Notes: generated by a model from the sequence alone, not told the origin. A stretch of DNA of 64,000 nucleotides from Theristus sp. LFF4_11 (GCA_030248135.1 JASANC010001008.1:16201-80200); one strand, 5' to 3'. Shown: positions 1 to 10,372, numbered from the stretch's first letter. Translations and numbers: made by a program.

Positions 1-1340
1 CCAATTTTTACACTTCTTTTACCTTTCCTGACCAATTTTTTGTCATGATTTCAAATCTGAACAAAGATTTTTTATAAAGACACGAAATGAGAAGTTATCG
101 AGAGACGGAAAAAACAAGAAAGCAACAAAAAGAGAATAACCAACTGTAGAAGACAGTATTTACAAACAAATTCTAGGGGTGGGGGTTTGTTGAAAAATGG
201 CAAAAATACCTTGCATGGCAGGCAAGAAATTTTAGTCGCTTACTTAGAAAACATGAACTTGGACCTCCACTATTTTTTAGCCCAAACGAAAAACATTGCC
301 CCTGTGCGGAAGCAAAGTTCGAAAAAAACGGATTTTTGCATGAAAAACAGCTATTTTTTGTCTCACATCGGGTTTATTCATCGATAACTTAAAAAAGGTA
401 ATACAACTATTGCTGCTTTTAATTTCCTTTCACACAATCGCTCACATTTCGAGAAGGATTAGCAGTAATTTTTGACAGTTTTTTGCTTCCGCACAGGGGC
501 AATGTTTTTCGTTTTGGCTGAAAATTGGTGGAGGTCTAAGTTTGTCTTTCAAAAGTAAGCGACTAAAATTTCAGCTCAAACGGTCCAACCGTTGGCGAGT
601 TAGGGCAATTCAAAGTTGTACCCACTACTTTTGGACCACTCTGTACAAGATGCATAAAAAGTACGAAAAAACAAAAGACAGATTGCGTATGGCATCTCGG
701 ACATTGTGGACCATTCTGTTGTAAATGCTCTAAATTTACACATCGCCTTCATCGCTTTTCTGTGCACTCATGTGCGCACCGCTGTACAAGGTGCATGTCA
801 TACCATTGTTTTTTACTTGTTACGTGTCAAGAAACACAGACCATTATTATTGTCCGCCACGTGTGTGTTTGTGTGTGTGCGTTTTACTTCTCCTCGTGCG
901 CGTGTGCAGTGCACACACGCATGCAATAAAAAATTCTGTCTGGCCAGATTGAAACAAGCCAGATTAAGCCGAGCCCGATTGAGCCGAGTCCGATTGAGCC
1001 GAGCCAGATTGAGCCGAGCCAAATTGAGACGAGCCCGATTGAGACTGGCCTGATTGAGACCGGAGCCAGATTGAGTCTGGCCAATTTGAGACCGACCCAT
1101 TTATGTCATAAAATTGTGGGAATGTAAACACATAAACGCTTTTTGGTTTCCCTTTTTGCTTTGGTTTCTGCAAGAACGCATGTTTTTCGAGTTATATTGA
1201 ACCAATTTTTACACTTATTTTACCTTTCCTGACCAATTTTTTGTCATAATTTCAAATCTGAACATGGATTTTTTATAAAGAGAAGTTATCGAGAGACGAA
1301 AAAAACAAGAAAGCAACAAAGAGAGAATAGCGACAGAAAC
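1..1340. repeat. Dispersed repeats: inverted-repeat element and duplicated flanks
   Basis: No gene is supported here. Bases 1-150 recur almost unchanged at about 1201-1340. Bases about 227-316 and 482-576 are inverted copies of each other, forming a small foldback or MITE-like element; one arm recurs near 38396-38490. The stretch 165-226 recurs in the palindrome at 36582-36714. About 640-1100 is duplicated at 2391-2870. The short ORFs fall inside these repeats and show no domain. Confidence 0.7.
935..1100. repeat. 15-bp tandem repeat (GAGCC/GATT type), copy 1
   Basis: About ten imperfect copies of a 15-bp unit resembling CCAGATTGAGCCGAG. The period is a multiple of three, so the minus strand stays open in all three frames. 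One frame reads as repeated A-R-L-N-L/R, which superficially resembles pentapeptide repeats. A second array with the same flanks lies at about 2705-2860. I read both as microsatellites inside a duplicated repeat, not as genes. Confidence 0.75.
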
Positions 1341-1539
1341 ATGATATCTGCAAAAAACGCTCGGAGTATACACGCACAGAAAACAGAACAGCGGTAACAC
1401 CAACGGGTTGAAGTCAGAACGTGAAGTTGTGCGCCACAGCGCGCAGGTATTCGCAAACACTGTCATACTCATTTTCTTGATTGTTTTTGAAAATGTTTTG
1501 TAAACGTTCGTTGACCTCTTTGTACTTCTTCTTTGACGG

Positions 1540-2257
1540 TGGTACTCATGCTCTGGCTGACAGCCGCGGAATGAGTGGTGCTGCGCCAAAAGTCCCGTCA
1601 TAATGCCACTCAGTCGCACTTTCCAAAACACCGGTGCACGAAATCCGGCCAAACACAATGATGCGGTCGGCGCTGTAGCCATCGGGGTGACTGTCAAACA
1701 CTACAAATTGCATCTGCCGCCCATCTTGCAGGGAAAGTGTTGTCCATTCGTCGGGCAATGGACCGAGTTCGGCGAGAACGGACGGGCAAACTGGATTGCC
1801 GGCTTTTCGGCTTCTGTAGACAAGTTGTTTCAGTGCGCGATCTGACGGAATGACTCCATGGGTGGCAACAGGAAGTGGTCGCTTTGCGGTGTCTAAGATC
1901 ACAGTTGGCGTTTCTTGAGTGCTTTTTGCGTGTTCTTTTATGGTTGTGACTGCTTCCCGAATTGCGCAAGACGCTGGATCGCCGGCATGATTGTGTTTCG
2001 TGACGACTTTTGTGATTTGTGAGTTCGTTTCGTAGATTCGCCGTTACACGTTGACTTCTTCGTTGATCCGACTTGAGGTGCTTTGGAGAGCTTCTGACAT
2101 ATTGGTGACCTTCGGAGTCAAGCAGCAGATCTCGGTTGTGGCTTGTCTTTGCCATTTTGCACGCCATTGTCATCAGATGTTGACACGCTTCGGGTTCACA
2201 AACAGCTGAAAATTCACTGCACTCTAAATAAACGTCAGAAAATTCAACCGAAACCAA
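1540..2257 (-). pseudogene. Decayed FLYWCH / MULE-type transposase fragment
   Basis: Two overlapping minus-strand frames together resemble the N-terminal part of a FLYWCH zinc finger plus MULE transposase protein. The upstream frame has an LLLDSEGHQY start of a FLYWCH-like module. After a frame shift near 2020-2060 comes KHNHAGDPA (the family's C-x-H-N-H region) and a basic linker. The second frame continues to FVVFDSHPDGYSADRIIVFG and then WHYDGTF, which corresponds to the first conserved block (W-x-x-D-G-T-F) of MULE transposases. There is a stop in the FLYWCH region and no downstream catalytic part, so it cannot encode an active enzyme. The family assignment is from motif recall, not from a search. 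Confidence 0.6.
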
Positions 2258-2390
2258 AAGTTTGATAACAATTTTGATTAAAAAAGTGGGAAAACTACTG
2301 GACAGAACAAATTACACGCAAATAAACGAAGTTTCTTACTCAATTCAAAAAATTGATGAAGGATGGATGCAAAATCTTTTGAAAAAACAT

Positions 2391-2870
2391 TATACAAGAT
2401 GCACAAAAGGTCACGAAAAAACAAAAGACAGATTGCGTGTGGCATCTCTGATATTGTGGACCATTCTGTTGCAAATGCTCTAAATTTACACATCGTGTTC
2501 ACCGCTTTTCTGTGCACTCATACACTGTGCACTGTGCGCACCGCTGTACAAGGTGCAAGTCATACCATTGTTTTTTACTTGTTACGTGTGTACACAGACC
2601 ATTATTGACCGCCACGTGTGTGTTTGTGTGTGTGCGTTTTACTTCTCCCCCGAGAGCGTGTGTAGTGCACACACGCATGCAATAAAAAATTCTGTCTGGC
2701 CTGATTGAAACAAGGCAGATTAAGCCGAGCCCGATTGAGCCGAGCCCGATTGAGCCGAGCCAGATTGAGCCGAGCCAGATTGAGCCGAGCCAGATTGAGC
2801 CGAGCCAGATTGAAACTGGCCTGATTGAGACCGGAGCCAGATTGAGTCTGGCCAATTTGAGACCGACCCG
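2391..2870. repeat. Second copy of the 640-1100 repeat, with 15-bp array
   Basis: This is a direct copy of about 640-1100, including the GT-rich stretch and a 15-bp array (about 2705-2860). The array differs in unit number and order from copy 1. No gene is seen between here and the foldback element that begins near 3080. Confidence 0.7.
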
Positions 2871-3345
2871 AACGCAAGGCAGCTGACACCCCCCCCCTCT
2901 AAAATTAGGCAAACACACCCTCACCCGAGGTCCCGCGCCCGCCAGATTTCGCTACTGGTTGAATGGCTGCTTTTAGGTGCAATTTTAATTGCATGACTTG
3001 GTTGTTTAACAATATTTGACGTTGACCCCCTAGAATTACCGTGCCTGTCCTCAGACATGCACGGGAGCCTGGTAGGTACTCTTTATAAATATGGGTCCGC
3101 TCAAATTTTATCGCACCGCGCTTGTTGATGGCTCAAATGAAAGCCCTCGTTCTGCTGAGTAATCCTGTGTGAGGGTTTTTTAAAATTCAAATTTTTTTTG
3201 TTATTCGAAGTTATTTGAATTTGAAATTTTCGATTGAGTGCGTCTGTGTCTGTGGTAAGTGTGTACAGTGCACTGAATGACTGTATTTATGTGCTTGATG
3301 GATATTTTTGATGGATACCGTTCACATGATTGCATGAAACAGTCA

Positions 3346-3690
3346 GTTGGTGGCGCGTAAACTGCGCTTGCAAGTTGTTTGTTGTTCGCTTTGCACAATC
3401 ACGATGTAGCGCGTAAACTGCGCTTGCAAGTTGTTTGTTGTTCGCTTTGCACAATCACGATGTAGCGCGTAAACTGCGCTTGCAAGTTGTTTATTGTTCG
3501 CTTTGCACAATCACGATGTAGCGCGTAAACTGCGGTTGCAAGTTGTTTGTTGTTCGCTTTGCACAATCACGATGTAGCGCGTAAACTGCGCTTGCAAGTT
3601 GTTTATTGTTCGCTTTGCACAATCACGATGTAGCGCGTAAACTGCGCTTGCAAGTTGTTTGTTGTTCGCTTTGCACAATCACGATGTAGC
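3346..3690. repeat. 56-bp tandem repeat array, left arm
   Basis: About six copies of a 56-bp unit beginning GTAGCGCGTAAACTGCG, differing at one or two positions, for example a T/A change in the TTGTTTGTTG part. Successive unit starts at 3406 and 3462 give the exact period. The reverse complement of the same array lies at 5628-5950. Confidence 0.9.
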
Positions 3691-4393
3691 ATCTCGTTGC
3701 ACGCAACAGAACAACTGAAATACGCATCGAATAAAGAAAGATGCGGATGCCGGCATGCGTGCACGCTTTTTGTGCAACGTTGAGCAAATGAAGCTTCAAA
3801 TAAAAATATCGCAGCTTTTATTCAACAAAAAAGTACAATGAGCGGACCGGAACTCTTCAGGCCTTTTCAGGCCACATTTAGAGGGCCGCAATTATACCCC
3901 TCCCGTCGGGGTCTTACCCCGCGCGTTTTCCGAAACTTTGATTGCAGGGACCGGACACCGCGGCGGACAGGAGTAGGACATCGGACACAAAGTCGGACAT
4001 TTAATTTAGCGTGCGGTCACTACGCAATCTTTTGACTGTGGCTGTGTTGTCTTATTCTTCTCATCGTGCCGTGTTTGTCCGTCCGTCGGTACTCCTTCAA
4101 AATATGGGTCCGCTCAAATTTCATCGCAGCGGGCTGATTAATGGCTCAAATGAAAGCCCTCGTTCTACTGAGTAGGGTAATCCTGTGTATGGGTTTTTTT
4201 GAAATTCAAAATTTTGAAGAATTTTTGTTATTTGAATTTGAAATTTTCGATTAAAAGCGTCTGTGGTGAGCGTGTACAGTGCACTGAATGTTGTATTTAT
4301 GTGCTTGATAGATACCGGTATTTATGATGGATACCGTTAGTTCACATGATTGCATGAAACAGTCATACGTCTGAAAGTAGGGCCCGCGGGTTC

Positions 4394-5625
4394 AGTACCG
4401 AAGACGTGGGTGGGTGGGAGGGTACGTACATCCCCCTAGAGCACTCGAGACCTCCGCATGGGGGGGGGGGGGTGGGCGTGGGGGTGGTCACGCGACACCA
4501 ACCAGCTAAAACCTGACACTGGACCATCCACACCCCCCTCGAAATTTGCTTGACACCCAACTCACCCCCTCACATGGACCTAAGTTACAGTGACACACCT
4601 CAAAATTTTCTCGGACCACCCAAAAAGCATGAACTTTTGCTCAAAAATCATGATTTTTTGTCTCTAAAGTCTATAATATAAGCTGAATATATGATAACTT
4701 GACATTCTTTCGATTTTTTCAAAGATTTTGCAGCAAAATTTGGCGTTTTTCCTTCAAAATTTAAGCGAAAAAACATCATGGGTGGGGTGGGGATAGAGAT
4801 GTAACGGTCAAAAAAAAATTTTTAAATTTTTTTAAAAAGGAAAAAATGAGCATTTTTTATTTTTTTATTATAAATTTTTGAATTTTTTTCTTTAATGTGC
4901 CTTGAAAATGCCGTTTTTGGCATAATTTTTCGAAAGTTCAACAAAATATTTTCTTTGACTTTACCTTGTCACTTAGTCTTCAACGCTGCAGGTGGTATTC
5001 TGGATCGATTTATCGACTGTTTTCAGCCTTGGTGAGTGATGATCGACTCGCGCATTGAAGTACTTGAGCGTCGCAAAGGCTAGTTCAACAAATTCCGATG
5101 CCGCTAAGGTGAGATAGAAGCAGAGAACTCACATTTATGCATCGTTTTTCAGGATCTCGAAAGGTCGAAATTGCACTGTCTGCCACTGCAAGCGTAACTT
5201 CGTTGGTTGCTCGTTGCTGTTTCGCCTCGTGTCGTCAGCATGATCACACCGGTTTGTTGTTGAACTTGTTTCCGTGTTATTTGAGGTGAATTGAGAGGCA
5301 AAACACGAGACGTGATGTCGTCGGTGGGAAAATGGGGTCGCCGAAACCAAGCCTGAAATTTTCACCCTCCTCCCATATGAGTGGGGGTCATATGGTAAGT
5401 CGGTGGCTCCTCAGATGGTGATATTCGGACTCCCTGAAAAATTCTGAACAACTTTGATTTAAAAAAAATTAAAAAAAAATTTTTTTAAGAAAAAAAATAG
5501 AAATTTTTTTTTGACATCTCTAGGTGGGGCGTGGGGGTAGAGATGTAACGGTCAAAAAAAATTTTGAGTGGGGGGGGGGTGTGCGTGCACCTCCCAGAAA
5601 TTTTTCTACAATAGTGCACCCCCCC
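4394..5625. mobile_element. G-tract hAT-like element (CAGTACCGAAG end), interrupted copy
   Basis: The copy starts with CAGTACCGAAGACG, the terminal repeat of the complete copy at 9824-10364. It shares that copy's interior: runs of G/C, a segment with ATCATGATTTTTTGTC, and then TTCAAAATTTAAGCGAAAAA. It is split by a second hAT-like element (4794-5522). A 28-bp stub of that second family also follows at 5538. Its far end is lost at the junction with the 56-bp array. Confidence 0.6.
4794..5522 (-). mobile_element. 729-bp hAT-like non-autonomous element (TAGAGATGT ends), copy 1
   Basis: Terminal inverted repeats TAGAGATGT and ACATCTCTA enclose 729 bp. The copy is flanked by GGTGGGGA (left) and GGTGGGGC (right), a 7/8 match to an 8-bp target duplication. 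It is the reverse-orientation sister of the 730-bp copy at 34830-35559. A 75-76 codon ORF starting MKIS is conserved between the copies. Its sequence is simple, no domain is recognised and it is probably fortuitous. Confidence 0.8.
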
Positions 5626-5627
5626 AA

Positions 5628-5950
5628 CAAAGCGAACAGCAAACAACTTGCAAGCGCAGTTTACGCGCCACATCGTGATTGTGCAAAGCGAACAACAAGC
5701 AACTTGCAAGCGCAGTTCACGCGCTACATCGTGATTGTGCAAAGCGAACAACAAGCAACTTGCAAGCGCAGTTTACGCGCCACATCGTGATTGTGCAAAG
5801 CGAACAACAAACAACTTGCAAGCGCAGTTTACGCGCTACATCGTGATTGTGCAAAGCGAACAACAAACAACTTGCAAGCGCAGTTTACGCGCTACATCGT
5901 GATTGTGCAAAGCGAACAACAAACAACTTGCAAGCGCAGTTTACGCGCCA
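5628..5950. repeat. 56-bp tandem repeat array, right arm (inverted)
   Basis: About six units that are the reverse complement of the 3346-3690 array. They end in the same junction with the GCGCCACCAACTGAC segment. Together the arrays are subterminal repeats of one inverted-repeat element. Confidence 0.9.
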
Positions 5951-6569
5951 CCAACTGACTGTTTCATGCAATCATGTGAACGGTATCCATCAAAAATATC
6001 CATCAAGCACATAAACACGCTGGCCACAGAGCACAGACAGACGAACTCAATTGAAAATTTCAAATTCAAATAACTTCTTCAAAATTTTGAATTTAAAAAA
6101 ACCCTCACTGCCTCACACAGGATTACTCAGCAGAACGAGCATAGTTGTTCTAGGGGGGGGGGGGGGCAGTACCGTGGGCGGGGGGGGGGGGGGGGGGGGG
6201 GGTACACCCCCCAGAGCACCAGAGACCGTCGGGGGGGGGGGGGGGTGGGGGGGCACCGTGCCACCCCCCCCTAAAACCGGGCACCCCCTCCCCCATCGGA
6301 CCCCCCCCCCCCTCGAAAATTTGGCCGACACCCCCCCACACCCCCCCCCCTGGAAATTTTGTCTGGCGGAGACCCCCCCCCCCCGAAATTTTCTGCACAC
6401 CCTAAATTTTTTTTCGAAAATCATGATTTTTTGTCTATAAAGTCTATAATATAAGCTGAATACATGATAACTTGACCATCTTCATTGTAATTTCAAAGAT
6501 TTTGCAGCTAAATTTAGCGTTTTTCCTTTAAAATTTAAGCGAAAAAATTTCATGGGGGGGGGTGGGGGG

Positions 6570-8343
6570 TAGGGTTGTTAAAAAAAACAAAAATCGTCAT
6601 TTTTGTTTAAAAAAAAAAAAATTTTTTTTTAAAAAATTTCAAAAATCAAAGTTGTGCTAAATCAATCAGGGAGTCCGAAGAACCACATATGATATGCAAG
6701 CGCCTCCCGAATGACTCCCATATGACGGAACTTTGCAGATTTTGTTTTGGTGACCTCAATTACCCCTTTTCCAAACCGTCACCATGCCTCTTCTTGTGTT
6801 TTGACCTCCAAAACGTCACTAATTGTCCCCAGCTAAACTAATGCTAAAGTGAAGACAAACATACCGCCTTGAAATTCGATCAATTCTTCTGATGATGTTG
6901 CGACGACACGACACGAAGCAGCTAGGGTTGTTAAAAAAAAAACGAAAATCGTCATTTGTTTTTTTTTTAATTTTTTTTTTTTTAAATTTCGAAAATCAAA
7001 GTTGTGCTAAATCAATCAGGGAGTCCGAAGAACCACATATGATATGCAAGCGCCTCCCGAATGACTCCCGTATGGCGGAACTTTGCTGATTTTGTTTTGG
7101 TGACCTCAATTACCCCTTTTCCAAACCGTCACCATGCCTCTTCTTGTGTTTTGACCTCCAAAACGTCACTAATTGTCCCCAGCTAAGCTAATGCTAAAGT
7201 GAAGACAAACATACCGCCTTGAAATTCGATCAATTCTTCTGATGGTGTCGCGACGACACGACACGAAGCAGCAACCAGACAACGTAGCGCTTGCAAACGG
7301 AGCAGCGAGCACAATCGGACGCTCTGCGAGGCGAATCGTCACCTTATCTGCATCGGAAATGGTAGGCTAAGCTTTGGGACTAGGGTTGTTAAAAAAAACA
7401 AAAATCGTCATTTTTGTTTTTTTTTTTAAATTTTTTTTTAAATTTCAAAAATCAAAGTTGTGCTAAATCAATCAGGGAGTCCGAAGAACCACATATGATA
7501 TGCAAGCGCCTCCCGAATGACACCCGTATGGCGGAACTTTGCAGATTTTGTTTTGGTGACCTCAATTACCCCTTTTCCAAACCGTCACCATGCCTCTTCT
7601 TGTGTTTTGACCTCCAAAACGTCACTAATTGTCCCCAGCTAAGCTAATGCTAAAGTGAAGACAAACATACCGCCTTGAAATTCGATCAATTCTTCTGATG
7701 GTGTCGCGACGACACGACACGAAGCAGCAACCAGACAACGTGGCGCTTGCAAACGGTGCAGCGAGCACAATCGGACGCTCTGCGAGGCTAATCGTCACCT
7801 TATCTGCATCGGAAATGGTAGGCTAAGCTTTGGGACGCTCAAAAACTTCATCGCAGATGTTGTCGAAGCCTAAAATCAGTCGGTAAAACGGCCCAAAATC
7901 GACTGCTAAAGGTTTTACGAGGTATAATCAAAGAAAATTTTTGTTGAACTTTAGAAAATTGTGCCAAAATTGAGGTTTCAGAGCATATTGGAGGAAAATT
8001 TTTCGAATTTAAAAAAAAAATCGGCATTTTTGTTTTTTTTAATCACTTTTTTTTTTAAATTTTTTCATTTTTGTTTAACAACCCTATTTGGGACGCTCAA
8101 AAACTTCATCGCAGATGTTGTCGAAGCCTAAAATCAGTCGGTAAAACGGCCCAAAATCGACTGCTAAAGGTTTTACGAGGTATAATCAAAGAAAATTTTT
8201 GTTGAACTTTCGAAAAATTGTGCCAAAATTGAGGTTTTCAGAGCATATTAGAGGAAAATTTTTCGAATTTAAAAAAAAAATCGGCATTTTTGTTTTTTTT
8301 AAATCACTTTAAAAAAAAATTTCATTTTTGTTTAACAACCCTA
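6570..8343 (+). mobile_element. Composite of two 707-bp-class hAT-like elements (TAGGGTTGTT ends)
   Basis: Left ends TAGGGTTGTT occur at 6570 and 6923, but only one matching outer right end (AACAACCCTA, ending 8343) is present. The outermost 8-bp duplication GTGGGGGG sits at 6562-6569 and 8344-8351. The 6923 copy is preceded by GAAGCAGC, which has no partner on the right. The simplest reading is that a second copy landed in the first, and then the two right halves recombined and one was deleted. A third intact copy (7381-8086) lies inside. The element carries a short conserved ORF (about 77 codons) with no recognised domain. Confidence 0.75.
7381..8086 (+). mobile_element. Intact 706-bp hAT-like non-autonomous element
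   Basis: Terminal inverted repeats TAGGGTTGTTAAA and TTTAACAACCCTA are flanked by a perfect 8-bp target duplication, TTTGGGAC, at 7373-7380 and 8087-8094. The target is the interior of a sister copy, which resumes immediately after the right duplication. Size, TIR start and 8-bp TSD fit the hAT superfamily. Parts of the interior (AGGGAGTCCGA, GACGACACGA and TTTTTGTTGAACTTTCGAAAAA) are shared with the 730-bp TAGAGATGT family, so the two are sister families. Confidence 0.88.
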
Positions 8344-8618
8344 GTGGGGGGGGGGGTGGACCCCCCCACAGAAAATTTTGAAAAAATGCACCCCCCCCCC
8401 ATGGGACCCCCCTGGGGGGGTCCCACGTTACCATAGCTTGGACCCCCCCCCTCACTTTTTGGTCGGCACCCCTCCCCCCCCCACGCCACCATCCCCCCCC
8501 CCCCTTCTAAATTTTGTTTGGGCCCACGGTACTGGGGGGGCCTGGGGGGGGCGGCCCCCCCCCCCAAAAATTTTCGAATCTATCTCTATCGAACAAGTTT
8601 TTTCGGCTCAGCTATTAT

Positions 8619-9190
8619 CAGTACCGTGGGCGGGGGGGGGGGGGGGGTTGACCCCCCCAGAGCACCAGAGACCGTCGGGTGGGGGGGGGGGGGGGGGCAC
8701 CGTGCCCCCCCCCTAAACCCGGGCACCCCCCCCCCCAATCGGCCCCCCCCCCCTCGAAATTTTGGCCGACACCCCCCCCCACACCCCCCATGAAATTTTG
8801 TCTGGCGGAGACCCCCCCCCCCAAAATTTTCTGCACACCCTAAATTTTTTTTCGAAAATCATGATTTTTTGTCTATAAAGTCCATAATATAAGCTGAACA
8901 TATGATAACTTGACCATCTTCATTGTAATTTCAAAGATTTTGCAGCTAAATTTAGCGTTTTTCCTTTAAAATTCAAGCGAAAAAATTTCATGGGGGGGGG
9001 TGGGGGGGGTGGACCCCCCCCGCAGAAAATTTTGAAAAAATGCACCCCCCCCCCCCCATGGGCCGGGCCCCCCCTGGGGGGGGGGGTCCCACGTTACCAT
9101 AGGTTGGACCCCCCCCTCACTTTTTGGTCGGCACCCCCCCCACGGCACCATACCCCCCCCTTCGAAAATTTGTTTGGGCCCACGGTACGG
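8619..9190. mobile_element. G-tract element, uninterrupted CAGTACCGTGGGC copy
   Basis: It starts CAGTACCGTGGGC at 8619 and ends CCCACGGTACGG near 9190, where the terminal T is mutated. It is the undisturbed relative of 6167-8534, with the same order of G/C runs and A/T spacers. I could not find a clear target duplication. Confidence 0.65.
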
Positions 9191-9738
9191 TTTGCCTACT
9201 TTATTCAAAAAGCGTGAAATAACCCGCGCTTTAAAAAACGCTTTGCATGAAGTTTTGCTATTTGCTCGATTTGCAATTGTCGGTAAACATTTTAGCTTAA
9301 AGAACTAAACGGATTCTAGCAGAACAGACGACAGAACTGAAAACGAAGAATGGGCTCGCTGCTCGCAGTGGACTGGACTGTTTCACTGACTGATTGCATG
9401 GCGACAGGAATTGGAACGGGTAGGTTTCAGAGAGCAGTACCGAAGTCGAAGATGATGGAAAAATAACTGCTTGAATTTGTTGAAAGACCGCACGCTAATA
9501 AGTGCGTCTTCGTCTGGTCCGTTTTTGTTGTTCATACAGCTTATCAGCTCAGCTCAACATCCAAATTCAACATCGAGTGAAAGAGACATTCGGTTTATTT
9601 ATGTCACTGCACGTTTTTTCCCTCTTCCATCCAGGTGTCCCACAAACTCGCCGGCGTTTCATCCATCCGTGTTTGCACGACGACGTGATGGTTGACGACG
9701 TGACAGCCGACGGCGGCGTAAACGTGGAGTATTCAGAG
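9191..9738. other. Unannotated stretch
   Basis: No convincing gene is seen. The short ORFs (for example 9471-9695) lack splice support or any recognisable domain. A CAGTACCGAAG-like end at about 9436 indicates a further, degraded fragment of the G-tract family. Confidence 0.5.
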
Positions 9739-9823
9739 AGGAACAATTGATGATTCGACTGAAACACGCGAACGTGCTCAAGTTTGTTGGTGCCGCGTTT
9801 CTTGTCTGGCCTCGCCTCCACAG
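9739..9823 (+). pseudogene. Possible protein-kinase exon fragment cut by a hAT-like insertion
   Basis: One frame reads EEQLMIRLKHANVLKFVGAA after an AG at 9737-9738. This resembles the alphaC to beta4 region of tyrosine-kinase-like kinases such as LIMK/TESK, where L-x-H-P-N-V-L-K-F-I-G is typical. A possible donor follows (TTG/GTGCCG). The 541-bp element at 9824 begins about 30 bp after the motif, and no other kinase exon is seen on this strand nearby. It may be an isolated remnant, or a chance match in 20 codons. Confidence 0.3.
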
Positions 9824-10364
9824 CAGTACCGAAGGCGAAAGCAAATTTTCGAGGGGGGGGGGGGGTGCCGAAAATTTTTCAGTGGGGGGTGTCAGTCATG
9901 GTACAGTGACACTCCCCAGGCGTGGGCCATGGGGGGGTGCACTATTGTAGAAAAATTTCTGGGGGGGTGCACACCCCCCACCCCACCCATGAGATTTTTT
10001 CGCTTTAATTTTGAAGGAAAAACGCTAAATTTTGCTGCAAAATCTTTGAAATTACAATGAAGAATGTCTAGTTACCATATTTTTAGCTTATATTATGGAC
10101 TTTAAGGACAAAAAATCATGATTTTTGAGCAAAAATTCATGATTTTTGGGTGGTCCGAGAAAATTTTTAGGGGGTGTCACTGTTACTTAGGTCCATGTAA
10201 GGGGGGGGGGGTGGGGTGTTTAGCAAATTTCGAGGGGGGGTGTGGATGGTCCAGTGTCAGGTTTTGGGGAGTGGGTGTCGCGTGACCCCTCCACCCCCCC
10301 CCCACGCGGAGGTCTCGGGTGCTTTGGGGGGGTGGGCCCCCAACCCCCCTCGTCTTCGGTACTG
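9824..10364. mobile_element. Complete 541-bp G-tract hAT-like element
   Basis: Terminal repeats CAGTACCGAAGGCGA and (inverted) CAGTACCGAAGACGA are flanked by a perfect 8-bp duplication CTCCACAG at 9816-9823 and 10365-10372. The interior holds several G or C runs of 7-14 bases and the same AT-rich core as the copy at 4394. This copy defines the family ends and its 8-bp TSD, which is consistent with hAT. Confidence 0.88.
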
Positions 10365-10372
10365 CTCCACAG

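Larger units (their letters stand above)
3080..6139. mobile_element. Large foldback DNA transposon with 56-bp repeats in both arms, carrying nested insertions
   Basis: The left arm (about 3130-3700) and right arm (about 5625-6139) are inverted copies. Each has an outer part ending in GAACGAGGG-type sequence, a middle part and an inner tandem array. A further partial arm copy lies at 4091-4373, and a truncated inverted one at about 12045-12125. The centre is occupied by other elements (4394-5625). The right arm stops abruptly where the next element begins at 6140. No transposase ORF is visible, so it is non-autonomous. The class (MULE-like or Foldback) is inferred only from the long structured inverted repeats. 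Confidence 0.65.
6167..8534. mobile_element. G-tract element with CAGTACCGTGGGC ends, holding three nested hAT copies
   Basis: It begins CAGTACCGTGGGC at 6167 and ends GCCCACGGTACTG at 8534. When the nested block (6570-8343 plus one 8-bp duplication) is removed, about 585 bp remain. This agrees with the uninterrupted copy at 8619-9190. The interior consists of long G and C runs separated by A/T-rich spacers such as GAAAATTTTG. No coding potential is seen apart from low-complexity Gly/Pro frames. Confidence 0.7.

Noticed and set aside
813..1100. Pentapeptide-repeat protein gene on the minus strand
   Set aside because: All three frames are open because the repeat period is 15 bp, and the flanks are duplicated repeat DNA without splice or start context.
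3346..3690. CRISPR-like regular repeat arrays (56-bp here, 37-bp at 30449-31452)
   Set aside because: The units are contiguous with no unique spacers, the genome is eukaryotic and there are no cas genes. They are minisatellites.
6113..6440. Gly/Pro-rich proteins in both strands of the G-tract elements
   Set aside because: They are translations of homopolymer runs inside mobile elements.
7414..7647. 77-codon ORF repeated in the TAGGGTTGTT hAT family, and the MKIS ORF in its sister family
   Set aside because: They are kept only because the copies are recent. They have no transposase features and are much too short for one.
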